From contig NW_003142304.1 of NCBI RefSeq assembly GCF_000003605.2, positions 604,860-656,039 of the forward strand: DNA of 51,180 bases, given 5' to 3'. The notes beneath the pieces are model-generated. The model was not told where the DNA came from, did no database searches, and saw only the letters and a list, made by a program, of their open reading frames with translations. This DNA comes from Saccoglossus kowalevskii. Lineage: Eukaryota > Hemichordata > Enteropneusta > Harrimaniidae. Positions 10,504 to 21,300 of the stretch are shown in pieces. Within the stretch, counting starts at the first letter, position 1; each line of letters starts with the position of its first letter. Made by a program: the position numbers and the translations under genes.

Positions 10504-11691
10504 CTAACTAATAAACATGATTACATTTTACATTAAATACACACAATGTAACAATGTTTAGGTGGATCTAAATGCAGTTTTATTTAATCTTTGAAAAAAT
10601 TCCACTGATTTGAATCTTACTAAAATATGTAATATTCCAAAACATGCACAGTAGATGCGATGTGTTAAATGAACATATATATGAAGCAGATTTTGCGAAA
10701 AAGTATATTATATTGTTTGTTTATCCATGCATTTGTTTAAGACTTATCTGTTTCAAAGGATGGAATACATACATATTTTCTATGTTTGACGTGTATAGTA
10801 TTTTATTTGATCTTTGATATTTGTTTTTTTATTTTGTATGCAGTTTGATTTAAATATACAAATGGATGATGTATCCGTCAAACTGAATAATAATGATAGT
10901 GAAATATATTGCTTAAACATGCAATCATTGGCGACCATAACTGCAAATGTGGGTGCAGGATTAGCATAAATTAGCATATGATTAACGCAATTCTTTAAAA
11001 TTAAAATGTTTCTGTTTTTACAATATAACTTATTCATAGAACGGATCCATACTTGAGGATGAATTACAGAATTCGTTGTCTATTATCACATTTAAAACCA
11101 GTATTCACCATGTATATTTTTGAAAGCACGAATATAGAAAAAAATATTTGAACATGCTTGGTAATTAATTATCTTGACTAAAATCCTGTTGAAACCTCGG
11201 ATATAGAGAGACATATTCGATCATACTAGGTAGTAACAGTTATTTTAATAGGGTACATTGATTCATCTAAATGTTAACGTTTTTTTGTGTGCTTAAAAAG
11301 GAAATAATTTCCTCTTCATTAAATAATTAATAACGCTTATGTCATTGCTTTATTGAAAATTGTTTACACAAAAGCAGTAGCAACAAGAGGCGCATTTGTA
11401 GAGTTCCTGTTTCATCTTTATATGTTCGTATACGTGCCTTTTATTTCGATCTCCTTGCATTTAAGCACAAGCCACTCAATGACTGCCAAATGATGTACAC
11501 ATTCTACATGTTATATCCCCAAAAGAAAATCATTCTATTTATGCCTTTCGCATGTTATTCTAAATGCAATTGAAAACATATACCTCGCAGTATGCCTATA
11601 ATCTCAGTTATGATAAGACCTTTAAATTATTAAAATGAGTTAAATAAAATAAGTAAAATAAACCATACATTGTTACTGGTGGCTATAAAAT
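10504..11691. other. 3' flank of glycosyltransferase gene 2
   Basis: No gene. From about 10860 it aligns with the 3' flank of gene 3 (14340-15540): shared blocks include CCGTCA(A/G)ACTGA, TTTTGAAAGCACGAAT, and ATTAAATAATTAATAACGC. Together they mark a duplicated unit. It contains the candidate polyadenylation signal at 11349-11354. Confidence 0.55.
11349..11354 (-). terminator. Candidate polyadenylation signal of glycosyltransferase gene 2
   Basis: Plus-strand TTTATT, i.e. AATAAA on the coding strand, about 340 bp past the stop. The same signal in the same local context (GCTTTATTGA.AATTG) is kept in the gene 3 unit at 15023-15028, which argues that it is used. Confidence 0.45.
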
Positions 11692-12879
11692 TCAATCTGC
11701 GCCATTTTCACTCGATAATACGGGACACGTAGTGCATGTCTTGTCATCTTTACCTATAAACCAATATCCTCTGGTCTTCGCACGTTTTACTTTTGCACTG
11801 ATTCCCTTATTGAAGTTATTAAGAATGACAATTGGAGTAGTTTTCCTCAGTATATAATTCTCAGAACTATACCATTCACCAGTGACAAAACGATGTGTTG
11901 ATAGCCATCCGACATTAACGTTCATGTCTTTAACAATGTGGCTAAACACGTTTTGCTCAGATCCAAGTTTTGTTGATATTTTTTCGTTGTCATTTACAGT
12001 TGATAAGTTATCGCGATGAATATTACGTAACATGCGCCATGCTGTCTTCGTTGCAGCAGTTGAGTTCAGAAAAAGAAAGCCACCATTAAGTATTCGGACA
12101 TTAAATGTATCGTCATTAACAATAGAAATGACGTCTTTACCATTGAACTTGTATATATCTAACAACGGGTTCCCAAACCATGTTGCATCAGCCTCACAAA
12201 GAAAAACTGAAATTCCATTTTGTAGCAGTAAGTCGATGATATGTGTGCGAAAGGACATAAATTTATAGTAAACAGCTTTTCCATAAGTCATACCTCTAGG
12301 TGTGTCATACTCAACCAATACAACGTTCAATTCTGGTCTCCAACCCTTTAACCCTTGATATGCTTCAGCATCTGTAACAATGAACATGACTTGAGATGCA
12401 AAAAGCAGACAGTCAATATTGCATATCCAGTTTTTGGTCAGTTGTAGATAGTCGTTATTCAGTAGCTGGATCGTGACAATACCATTCTGTTTTTTAATAT
12501 GTTCAGCAGTTTGAAGTAACAGTGTGACATTATAAGTATGTTCATTTTGATTTCTAGTTTCTACATACGTTAACTCTGTGTTTTCCAATACATCACTGTT
12601 ATCATAATATTGTTCTTCAGCCAATTGTGATGCTCTAGCTGTATCAACGATTTTCGATTCAGATGTGTTTGGAAGGATGGCGTCAGTCTTGCTCATTTTA
12701 TGTAGTACCTTATTGGTTCCAACTTCTATAAAGCGTATCTGCTCATGTGAAAAGTTATATCGATTTTTGACGTAAGTAACAAGTGTGGTTGCTATCATCA
12801 AGAAACAGGTTATCCGTAGATATGTGCGGATCTTTCCCATGCTGCTAACTTTGACCATTGTTTTGATTCGTGTAACCAC
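11692..12879 (-). CDS. PF03407-type glycosyltransferase 2 (short form)
   Basis: 395 residues in one exon. The Met at residue 14 (12840, MGKIRTYL) aligns with the common start region of gene 3 and is an equally good start. A signal anchor (LRITCFLMIATTLVTYV) is at about 21-37, the stem runs to about 110, and the PF03407-like core from about 120 to the end. FLCEADATWFGNP carries EAD at 229-231, NGGFLFLNS follows, and the terminal CxxC is C382/C385. Unlike genes 1 and 4 the protein stops just after the CxxC, with no repeat tail. It is a close paralogue of gene 3; flanks are homologous on both sides. Predicted Golgi-lumenal glycosyltransferase; substrate unknown. Confidence 0.9.
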   Translation of the reverse strand: MVTRIKTMVKVSSMGKIRTYLRITCFLMIATTLVTYVKNRYNFSHEQIRFIEVGTNKVLHKMSKTDAILPNTSESKIVDTARASQLAEEQYYDNSDVLENTELTYVETRNQNEHTYNVTLLLQTAEHIKKQNGIVTIQLLNNDYLQLTKNWICNIDCLLFASQVMFIVTDAEAYQGLKGWRPELNVVLVEYDTPRGMTYGKAVYYKFMSFRTHIIDLLLQNGISVFLCEADATWFGNPLLDIYKFNGKDVISIVNDDTFNVRILNGGFLFLNSTAATKTAWRMLRNIHRDNLSTVNDNEKISTKLGSEQNVFSHIVKDMNVNVGWLSTHRFVTGEWYSSENYILRKTTPIVILNNFNKGISAKVKRAKTRGYWFIGKDDKTCTTCPVLSSENGAD

Positions 12880-12924
12880 TCACCCAGTTCGTTTCTCCTT
12901 TCTAACGTGATTACATTACTGAAT

Positions 12925-12934
12925 CATATATAGG
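12925..12934 (-). promoter_or_regulatory. TATA-like box of glycosyltransferase gene 2
   Basis: On the coding strand this reads CCTATATATG, about 85 bp upstream of the MGKI start codon. The surrounding GCCTCC/CCTCC context is preserved upstream of gene 3 (16876-16885), the main support for a core promoter here. Confidence 0.45.
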
Positions 12935-14150
12935 AGGCTTATTTGTATGAATTGTCATATGAAACAATGAATAACCGCCCATAATTGAGTATCGTAATAT
13001 TATAGGCCAGCAGCATACACTAACTAGATGATCAGCTTAATGTCCCAACCCTTAACATATCTTTATCTGCCAGCATACACCTATTTTCTCTACTCAACAC
13101 ATATGTTGTAACGGAGAGCTAATCAGTAGTGATGTCATTGTTCTAAACATGTTGTCTTTAAGCAGGTCTTGCAATCATTCTTACGTGTTTATGTGACAAC
13201 CTTTCTGCCAGCTTTTAAATATGCAAATATGTGACGAATGTGTGTGTGTTTCACGTGACTATAATGCATATACTTCACAGCAGTGCCATTTAGTGTGGAA
13301 TACGACTAGTTACAAATGTCACTGCATGATCAGACTTTGTCCAATGTTCTTTTTTGTTATTTGTTATTCTTTAATCCGAATTATCCTGAGCCTCTCGGAT
13401 TGCAATGGTTGCTGGGCATATCAATGTCCCTGGATTAGTCCCGTACTTGCCCCATAATGTCCAAGGAGAGGAGTGGAGTGTTACACTAACTGATGAATTA
13501 GTACATCCGACGTAACGGTGTGCTGTGGTACCTACCATTAGTCCCGGGCATAGAAGCATCGCTCCAATGAAATTGCTTGATATGTTGCTTGTAACATAAA
13601 GATAAATACACTTTTTTCATTGGGATATAGCTGGTCCCATCTGTGTCATATCTTATACACTGCGGCTTGACCATATCCCAATGGTTGATAAAAATTGTTT
13701 TAATCTTTACATTACAAGTGACTGTGATGATGTCACTGATATTCAGTGACAGTACGTAAACTTCATAAGATCATTGTAATATCATTTCAACACGTGCTGT
13801 ATCAAAAAAATACATAAGTCAACTTTTTCGTTTTCGTTTACAATCGAAACGTAGTTCCGACCATGGTTATGATGATATGTTAATATGTGATAAGATGTTA
13901 TTCAACCCACGTGTGATAATATGTTATTTAAATGAAACATGACGTCATGCGCACCAACCAGTTTTACGAACAAGTGAATCAGCGATATTACCTCATAGTA
14001 TTCAAGTTAAATGTTAACTCTCTGCTTGAATGAACATGGAGCCTTACTCAATCATAATTAAAATGTCCATTTTAATAGCTACAGAAAAGTAAAATTTAAT
14101 CTTCGAAAATGCACTTAAATGTAAATGTACATTATGTATTTTCTCAATTG
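12935..14150. other. Duplicated 5' flank of glycosyltransferase gene 2
   Basis: Non-coding. It aligns piecewise with the region upstream of gene 3 (about 16890-18510): shared blocks include CTTGTAACATAA(A/T)GATAAATACAC, ATTTCAACA, and CAAGTTAAATGTTAACT. A perfect TGACGTCA occurs near 13941. No open frame has family features. Confidence 0.55.
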
Positions 14151-14323
14151 TATACTGTAAAATACTTTATTTTAGTCTGAATTAATTTACGCTGAAAATG
14201 CTTTTTGGGTGTTTTGATGAGTTGAATGTCAAATACAGGAAAAAAAAGTATATTCGCTGGATTTTATTTTCACTGAATTATTGCTTTAGCGAAAATAGCG
14301 AAAATAAAGTACTTTACAGTATA
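14151..14323 (+). mobile_element. MITE with TA flanks
   Basis: About 170 bp with terminal inverted repeats TACTGTAAAATACTTTATTTT (left, from 14153) and its near complement AAAATAAAGTACTTTACAGTA (right, to 14321), each flanked by TA. TA duplications fit Tc1/mariner-type mobilisation. Non-coding. It lies at the junction between the gene 2 and gene 3 units and has no counterpart in the other aligned flanks. Confidence 0.75.
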
Positions 14324-15544
14324 TGTTTAAGGGTATGTGAAAGGCGATTATGTAACCGTCAGACTGAGTAATAATGATGTGAAATATATTACTGAAAAAA
14401 ATCTTTCTTCCGATTACCGAGACGTCATGCTGAATTAGAATGAATGAGTCATTAACGTAATTCTCTAAAATTAATTTCTTTCCAACACTCAGAACTACTC
14501 ATGTGATATAAAAGTTAACCTACAATAGTACTGATTCCATTCTAAACCTGTAATCCTTATATATATATTATTTTGAAAGCACGAATCTAGTAGCAAATAC
14601 TCTATACATACTAGGCAGTCACTTCACATCATGTCACAAAACGTCTAAACTGGTGATTGTTAGAAAACACTGCAGTGTTTCCGACTGAGCTTTATGAGAT
14701 AGACTGTTCTGACTGTTTTAAAATCATTCTGATATAGAGGAACATATTATGTACATAGTAGCATACTGAGTAGTAACCTTTTTACATAAGTGCCACGCGA
14801 CATGCCAATTGACGGTCATTGCCTGTAAGCTTCACAAAGACAAACTCAGAGTAAAACATGCCCATTGATCAGCATTACGGTGAATTCAGTTATTTAATTA
14901 CATTCATTGATCTAAATGGGAAATATTTTATTTTGTGTGTTAAAAAAAGAAAACAGTTCCCTCTTATTCTTCCTCTAATTAAATAATTAATAACGCCTAT
15001 GTCATCAAGAACATAATAGTGCTTTATTGAGAATTGTTTACACAAATGCTGTGACAACAATAGAAGTAAAGTACTTGGAATTATTCTTAGTGCGACGTCA
15101 CGTAATGGGAAGTTGAGAGTTCGAATTTCATGTTTCATTTAATATATTCGTATATGTGCCTGTTATGTTGATCTCCCTGTATTTAAACACCAGTCTTTTA
15201 AAAATTGCCACAGTATGACTGGAACAACAAGTTATTCCAAGGATAAGCTGAGCAAATGTAGCCTAACTAACAGAAACTGCATATAAAATGCAAAAGAGTT
15301 GATTTAAACATTTCAATTTTATGACAACTAATTCACCACAGATTAAAATGATGCAATGATGTACGTATTCTACATATTATATCCCAAAATAAAGTCATTC
15401 CATTTAAGCCTTTCGCATTTTACTCTTCCTAAATGCAATTGAAAACTTATACCTCACAGAATGCTTATAATCTCGGTTTAGATAAAACCACTACATTATT
15501 TAAACGTTAAATAACCCAAACACTGTTACTGGCGGCAATAAAAT
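14324..15544. other. 3' flank of glycosyltransferase gene 3
   Basis: No gene. Aligns with 10860-11690 (gene 2 flank) and, in its first part, with 22900-23430 (relic unit). It contains a candidate polyadenylation signal, plus-strand TTTATT at 15023-15028, conserved with gene 2. A local insertion around 15060-15130 is missing from the gene 2 copy. Confidence 0.55.
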
Positions 15545-16711
15545 TCAATCTGCGCCACTTTCATTTGATGAGGCGGGACACGAAGTGCATGTCTCGTCAT
15601 CTTCATTAATAAACCAATATCCTCTGATTTTCGCACGTTCTACCTTTGCACTGATTCCTTTATTGAAGTTATTAAGAATGACAATTGGAGTAGTTTTCTT
15701 CAGTACATACTTCCCATTACTATACCATTCACCAGTGACAAAACGATGTGTTGATAGCCATCCAACATTAACGTCCATGTTTTTAATAATATGGCTAAAC
15801 AGATTTTGCTCAGATCCCAGTTTCGTTGATACTTCTTCTGTATCATTTACAGTTGATAACATATCGCGATGAACATTACGTAACATTCGCCATGCTGTTT
15901 TTGTTGCATCAGTTGAGTTCAGAAAAAGAAATCCACCATTAACTTTTCGTACAACAGGGGAATCTTTGTTAACAATAGAAATGACGTCTTTACCCTTGAA
16001 ACTGTAAATATGTGGCAACGGATTCCCAAACCATGTTGCATCAGCCTCACAAAGAAAAACCGAAATTCCATTTTGTAGCAGTAAGTCGATGATATGTGTG
16101 CGAAAGGACATAAATTTGTAGTAAACAGCTTTTCCATAAGTCATACCTCCAGGTGTGTCATACTCAACCAATACAACGTTCAATTCTGGTCTCCAACCCT
16201 TTAGGCCTTGATATGCTTCAGCATCTGTAACAATGAACATAACTCGAGGGGCAAAACGCAAGCAGTCAATATTGCATATCCAGTTTTTGGTCAGTGGTAG
16301 ATAATCTATATTTAGTAGCTGGATCGTTACAATCCCATATTGTTTTTTAATATGTTCAGCAGTTTGAAGTAACAGTGTGACATTATAAGTATGTTCATTT
16401 TGATTTCCAGTTTCTACATACGTTACCTCTGTGTTATCCAATACATCAATTTCATCATGATCTTGTACCTCAGACATTTTAGATGCATCAGCTGTATTAA
16501 CGATATTCGAATCCGATGTGTTTGGTAGAATGGTGTCCACCCTGCTCATCTTATGTGGTAATTTATTTGTCCCAACTTCTATAAAGCGTAACTGCTGCTG
16601 CGAAGTGTTGTAGCGATGTTTGACGTGAGTTACCAGTGTGGTTGCTATCATCAAGAAACAGGTTATCCTTAGATATGTATGGATCTTTCCCATGCTGCTA
16701 ACTTTGAACAT
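15545..16711 (-). CDS. PF03407-type glycosyltransferase 3 (short form)
   Basis: 388 residues in one exon; the MGKI Met at residue 7 (16693) is an alternative start shared with gene 2. The layout matches gene 2: a signal anchor at about 14-30, a stem, then a PF03407-like core with FLCEADATWFGNP (EAD at 222-224), NGGFLFLNS and a terminal CxxC (C375, C378). It differs from gene 2 mainly in the stem (residues about 35-105) and at scattered core sites, so both look functional and separately maintained. No repeat tail. Predicted Golgi type II enzyme; sugar specificity unknown. Confidence 0.9.
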   Translation of the reverse strand: MFKVSSMGKIHTYLRITCFLMIATTLVTHVKHRYNTSQQQLRFIEVGTNKLPHKMSRVDTILPNTSDSNIVNTADASKMSEVQDHDEIDVLDNTEVTYVETGNQNEHTYNVTLLLQTAEHIKKQYGIVTIQLLNIDYLPLTKNWICNIDCLRFAPRVMFIVTDAEAYQGLKGWRPELNVVLVEYDTPGGMTYGKAVYYKFMSFRTHIIDLLLQNGISVFLCEADATWFGNPLPHIYSFKGKDVISIVNKDSPVVRKVNGGFLFLNSTDATKTAWRMLRNVHRDMLSTVNDTEEVSTKLGSEQNLFSHIIKNMDVNVGWLSTHRFVTGEWYSNGKYVLKKTTPIVILNNFNKGISAKVERAKIRGYWFINEDDETCTSCPASSNESGAD

Positions 16712-16775
16712 TGCCTCGTGTAGTGTTACAAACCATTCACTGAGTTCTGTTTGTTCTGTTCGAATGTGATTGCAT

Positions 16776-16870
16776 CTGTTCCATTACAGAGACATATGCT
16801 ACATGTGAAGTTCATGACATTACAACACAGGCAATCATGCTAATGTGAATAGGAATTTAGATTTCCTTTT
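16776..16870. other. Insertion between TATA-like box and gene 3
   Basis: About 95 bp with no counterpart upstream of gene 2. It separates two aligned blocks: GTGATTGCAT on the gene side and ACTGACTTATATATAGGAGG on the far side. It places the TATA-like box about 183 bp from the start codon, against about 85 bp in gene 2. No terminal repeats were seen. Confidence 0.45.
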
Positions 16871-16875
16871 ACTGA

Positions 16876-16885
16876 CTTATATATA
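16876..16885 (-). promoter_or_regulatory. TATA-like box of glycosyltransferase gene 3
   Basis: TATATATAAG on the coding strand, inside a block (CCTCCTATATATAAG) conserved with the gene 2 upstream region. It is a better TATA match than the gene 2 copy. Confidence 0.5.
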
Positions 16886-16889
16886 GGAG

Positions 16890-19166
16890 GTTTAATTGCT
16901 TGAATTGTTGCATAAAACATTACACACAAATAACTTATATAACCCAGAGTTCAATGTATGACTACTATATTTTATGCTATTGTAAGATTATAGTCCATCA
17001 CCATACACTACCTAGTTGATCAACCATTAACAAATTCGTATTTTCCATCACAAACTTACTTTTTTATTTCACAAATATCAGTGGTGATGTGAACATGCGC
17101 TCAGACAAATTCACGTAAGAGATGTTGCTCTTATACACATGTGAAAGAAAACTATTATCGTGATCTACATTGTCATTACAATACTCCGTGTTAAAGAAGA
17201 TATTGCAATCGTTCTAAAAAATTACTATATTACCTAGAATATTATGATATAATCGTTAAATTCTATATTTATAATAAAACTGGACGTCGGGATATTTCTT
17301 TTGACAGCAGTGTGTGTGTATTGTAATTGTTTTTTCTTTGGTTTTATTTACCAAATTGAAAAATGATATTTAATTTGGTCTTTCAAATGCCATGATTGTG
17401 TAGAAATGGACCACACTGAATGGCCTTTAAGGGACAACTGTGTAAAATGTCTATGATGTACGGGATATCATTAAATCTAGCTTCATTAAACTTTCCTGCC
17501 AGCTTTTCACTGCAAATATGTGATTATTATGTAGATTTTTCGCATGAACCAATGCATCATTCACAGTAGTTTCACATTTAGAGAGAAAAAATCACGAGCT
17601 GATATTTCACACTAAATGTGGCGATATACACTCTAAGCATCATTTGTTTATGTGTGCTTGAACTGTGAACGGAAGAAATGATTTTTTTACCGCTGCGATA
17701 TGAAAATTTCACACTGGATAACAGCAAAATATTTGCATGGTACAATTGTAATAAATATTAATGAAGACTGAAAGTTTATTTAGAGCACATGCATCTCAGA
17801 AGAGTAATTGAGTAATTTGTCTGCCGAATATAAAAAAAACATCCTCGGCTATAACTGCAAATGGACGTACTCGTGTGACGTCACAGGTTTTACTATTGGT
17901 TCGTAATAATAATCCCTGTATTATGAATGAGTGTGATATTGCAGATGAGTGGCTGGTGGGGCGGGTGTTAGGCTGGTCTACAGCAGTGCCATGTTGGTGA
18001 AAATGCTTTCTGATGTCATAGTCGCTTGTAACATAATGATAAATACACCTTTTATCAAACTTACCCCCCCCCGTGTAACATTTTTGTACACAGGGGAAAA
18101 ACAATATCGCTATGTTAAAGGCGACCATGCAGTCAGTGAGTCAGTGGTCGGGAGTCAGTGTACCACTGCAGTCGGAAATGGTTGATACATTTTAATAACT
18201 TTTTTCTTTGTATCTTTATTGAACTATCGACTGAAGACCGATTTCATCTTACCCTATGTAACTGACCATTGTGATAGCAGAATATTATAATATTAACACA
18301 AGATAATACTATTTCAACACATGCTTTTAATAGGAATGTAAAGCCACATTTTCAATTGGTTTGTATTTTGTTCACAACCCAAACGTAGTTATGATAGTTC
18401 TGACGTCAGAAGTGTACTATGAAATCAATTGCACCAACAATCTTTACGAACATGTGATATTGGGTAAGTGTCCAAGTTAAATGTTAACTTTTTACTTGAA
18501 TGACACGTTTAGAACTGAATTTTAAAGCGACTGAAATGAGTTTAAAAGCAATGTCCAGCATAAAGAAACATGAAGAAACAAAAAAATCACTCACTACTGA
18601 ACCTTCGATCAGTTCACAACACCCCAAAATGCTCACCTACCAACTTTCTACCAAAGAACTCAAAATGTTGTACTGGAATATTTGTATGTTTATAGATGTG
18701 TAAGTAACATAAAACATAGTCTTTAACTATATCATATTTATATAAGCGTGTTCGTTTATTTCATATGTCCCTGTGTAGTACGTTCAGTGCTACACCAGAG
18801 ATCACACTAAGAATATATGATGCTGCCTTTAATATTGCATATTACACCAATAAAGTGAGTATGAGAGTTGTGTTGTATTCGACAGCAAATAGATGTATGT
18901 AGAATATAGAAAAAAAAACAATTTATTTCAAACCAAAACAATTTATTTCGAACCATCTCAATCTTCTAATATGATTTGCAGTATCTTTCCCCTGCAATTT
19001 TCACCATGTGAACAACAATATACTTACTATTCAGAAATTCTCTACACGACTATACATTCCCTACTATATTAACAAGTACAATGTTTCAAATTAGAAACAC
19101 TATTAATGTATTGAGGTAAATTATTTTGTATTCCAAATAAAATATCTCTAAATTACAACTAATTAT
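16890..19166. other. Duplicated 5' flank of gene 3 and 3' flank of gene 4
   Basis: No gene supported. 16890-18510 aligns in blocks with 12935-14060 (gene 2 flank). 18985-19166 aligns with the gene 1 3' flank (about 7955-8160). A C-run lies near 18064. Short frames such as 18500-18703 show no family features. Confidence 0.5.
18915..18954. repeat. Two tandem 20-bp units with doubled poly(A) signal
   Basis: AAAACAATTTATTTCAAACC is followed directly by the same 20 bp with one change (A to G). Each unit contains plus-strand TTTATT, i.e. AATAAA on the minus strand, about 320-350 bp downstream of the gene 4 stop. It could therefore serve as a doubled polyadenylation signal for gene 4. Confidence 0.55.
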
Positions 19167-19273
19167 TTCAAGATCCTTGTGCAGAGCCATGAACTTGTGT
19201 TTTGACCCTAAATAATGTTCCATTCGCTCCTGTCATTGTCTCTACTGACCTATGTATCCATTCCCTGTGCTTT

Positions 19274-21034
19274 CTATGCAATTCGTTCAGAAGGATTGGT
19301 GTTTCCAAAATGTAGACTTGCATGCCCACTTCTTGTTCTGAATGGACCATGTGAAAGAAGTTCTTGCGGAAATTGGTTAGGGATATTGAGGTTTTCCCAA
19401 TTTTGCCGCATGTTCTCTATAACTCGTGGCAATGAAGGCCTGACCCCATCTTCAATTCTTTCTTTAAAATGGGAATACAAGTTTTCACTATTTGGACCAT
19501 GCAAAATAAGTTTTCCAGGAATGTTGTGGTTTTCCCAATTGTGTAGCGTGACGTGCTGTATCCCTCCTAGCTGCGCGGGAATGTCTTCTGTTTTTTCTGT
19601 AATCCGAGCAGTGTTTTCCAAATTGGGTTGTGTTTCTTTCAAACTTGAACCATGTAAAAACAGTTTTGGGGCAGATCCTTGAATATTGCGGTTTTCCACT
19701 TGTTGACCCAATAGCTTTGAGGGATTTATTTCATCGCCTCCTCCTGTTTCTTGATGTATCAAATCTCTTGGCATTTTGTATTGTTCCTGTTGATCACCTT
19801 TCGTGCCAAGTTCATCGTTTTCATTTGTGTTATGAGCCGTATTGATAGGCACACCCCTATGATTTACTAACCTGGGACAGATTGTACATGTAATACCCTC
19901 TTTATCCAAAAACCAATAACCTCTTACTTTTGCACGCTGTTCTTTTGCACTAATTCCTCTATTGAGATTATTGAGAATAACGATTGGGGCAGCCTTTTCT
20001 CTTAATTCATATTTGTTTGGAATATACCACTCACCAGTGATAAAATTGTCATGTGAAAGCCATTCAATATCAATATTTACTTCTTTGATAATATATCCAA
20101 AAACGTTTTGCTCCGATCGAAATGCTGATGTCACTTCTTCTGAATCATCAAACGTCGACACAATGTTGTGGTATGTATCGCACAGCTTATTCCATGCCGT
20201 CTTTGTTGCATCAGTGGCGTTTAGAAAAAGAAACCCAGCATTGATCTTATTACCAGTGACATAATTGTTCGGAATCGATATGACATCTTTATTTTTAATT
20301 TTGTAAAATTGTAGTAGAGGATTCCCAAACCATGTTGCATCTGCCTCACAGAGAAAAACTGAAATCCCATTTTGTAGGAGCAAGTTGATAATATGCACTC
20401 GAAAGGACATGAATTTGAAGTAAATGCCTTTGCCATAAGTCATACTTTCTGGCGTGTCAAATTCAACCAATACAACATTTAATGCTGGTCTCCAAGATTT
20501 CAGCCCCCGGTATGCCTCTGCATCTGTTGTTATGAACAAAACACGAGGTACGATGAGTAGGCACTTAATATTACATATCCAGTTTCGAGTAAGCTGTAAG
20601 AAATCTCTATTGAGCATTTGGACTGTGACAAATCCATATCGTTCTTGAACCTGGCGAGCAGCTTCCAGGAAATCAATAATGTTTGGTGCATGTGGTTTAT
20701 TTTCCTCTATTGCGTATTCATTGCTGCCTTTGATCTGTCCATCAGGTGTTCCTTTCATCTGTTCATCAGGCGCACGTTCAATCAATTCCTCTACACCAGT
20801 GTTTTCATAACTGCCCAACGTATCTTGTACCCCAAAAAGCCAGGAATCCACATGACCCATTTGTCTTAGCCTTTCATCTGTTTCATCCTCTATCATTTGA
20901 AAAGGCACTTTGTGTAAATGTTTTGAATGCATATAAACTGTCATGCCAAATATAAAAACTAAAATCAATCGTGAGTATGTGCGAAACTTCCTCATGTTAA
21001 AAATGATGTTTGCTCTTGAGCGGCCACCAAACAT
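19274..21034 (-). CDS. PF03407-type glycosyltransferase 4 (long form)
   Basis: 586 residues in one exon. Met14 (20995, MRKFRTYSR) aligns with the start of gene 1 and is the more likely initiator. A signal anchor (LILVFIFGMTVYM) is at about 23-35. The stem at about 85-105 has two short PDxQxKG-like units. The PF03407-like core has FLCEADATWFGNP (EAD at 230-232), NAGFLFLNATDATKTAWNKL and the closing CxxC (C383, C386). Residues 391-586 form a repeat tail with units such as NWENLNIP and LHGP, collinear in part with the gene 1 tail but ending differently. Coding-region and flank similarity make it the sister of gene 1 although genes 2 and 3 lie between. Predicted Golgi enzyme; substrate unknown. 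Confidence 0.9.
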   Translation of the reverse strand: MFGGRSRANIIFNMRKFRTYSRLILVFIFGMTVYMHSKHLHKVPFQMIEDETDERLRQMGHVDSWLFGVQDTLGSYENTGVEELIERAPDEQMKGTPDGQIKGSNEYAIEENKPHAPNIIDFLEAARQVQERYGFVTVQMLNRDFLQLTRNWICNIKCLLIVPRVLFITTDAEAYRGLKSWRPALNVVLVEFDTPESMTYGKGIYFKFMSFRVHIINLLLQNGISVFLCEADATWFGNPLLQFYKIKNKDVISIPNNYVTGNKINAGFLFLNATDATKTAWNKLCDTYHNIVSTFDDSEEVTSAFRSEQNVFGYIIKEVNIDIEWLSHDNFITGEWYIPNKYELREKAAPIVILNNLNRGISAKEQRAKVRGYWFLDKEGITCTICPRLVNHRGVPINTAHNTNENDELGTKGDQQEQYKMPRDLIHQETGGGDEINPSKLLGQQVENRNIQGSAPKLFLHGSSLKETQPNLENTARITEKTEDIPAQLGGIQHVTLHNWENHNIPGKLILHGPNSENLYSHFKERIEDGVRPSLPRVIENMRQNWENLNIPNQFPQELLSHGPFRTRSGHASLHFGNTNPSERIA

Positions 21035-21300
21035 GTGTGCAGCTGCTTGGACACGTGTCCCAAAAATTCAGCTTATAGGAAAAAAAATACTAACATTATA
21101 CTTGTTTATCTATCGGCTATGTTTGCTCATTAGACATTACTGTAACATCACAATCAATTGTAAATGCTATTAAGTGCTATTATGATACCATCTGTTCATG
21201 ATGAAGGCATTCACGCTTTTGTCGTGATGCTGATTGAGATCAAATGCCATTGCCCTGTAACAATCTCTTGTGGTTTCAATGTATCTGTGAGTGTGTAAAC
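21035..21300. promoter_or_regulatory. 5' flank of glycosyltransferase gene 4
   Basis: Aligns with the gene 1 upstream flank. It contains a perfect 12-bp palindrome, GGACACGTGTCC (21049-21060), with a central CACGTG E-box; gene 1 keeps only the partial form ACATGTGTCC. A minus-strand CCTATAAG lies just beyond (about 21072-21080) and could be a TATA box. Confidence 0.4.
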
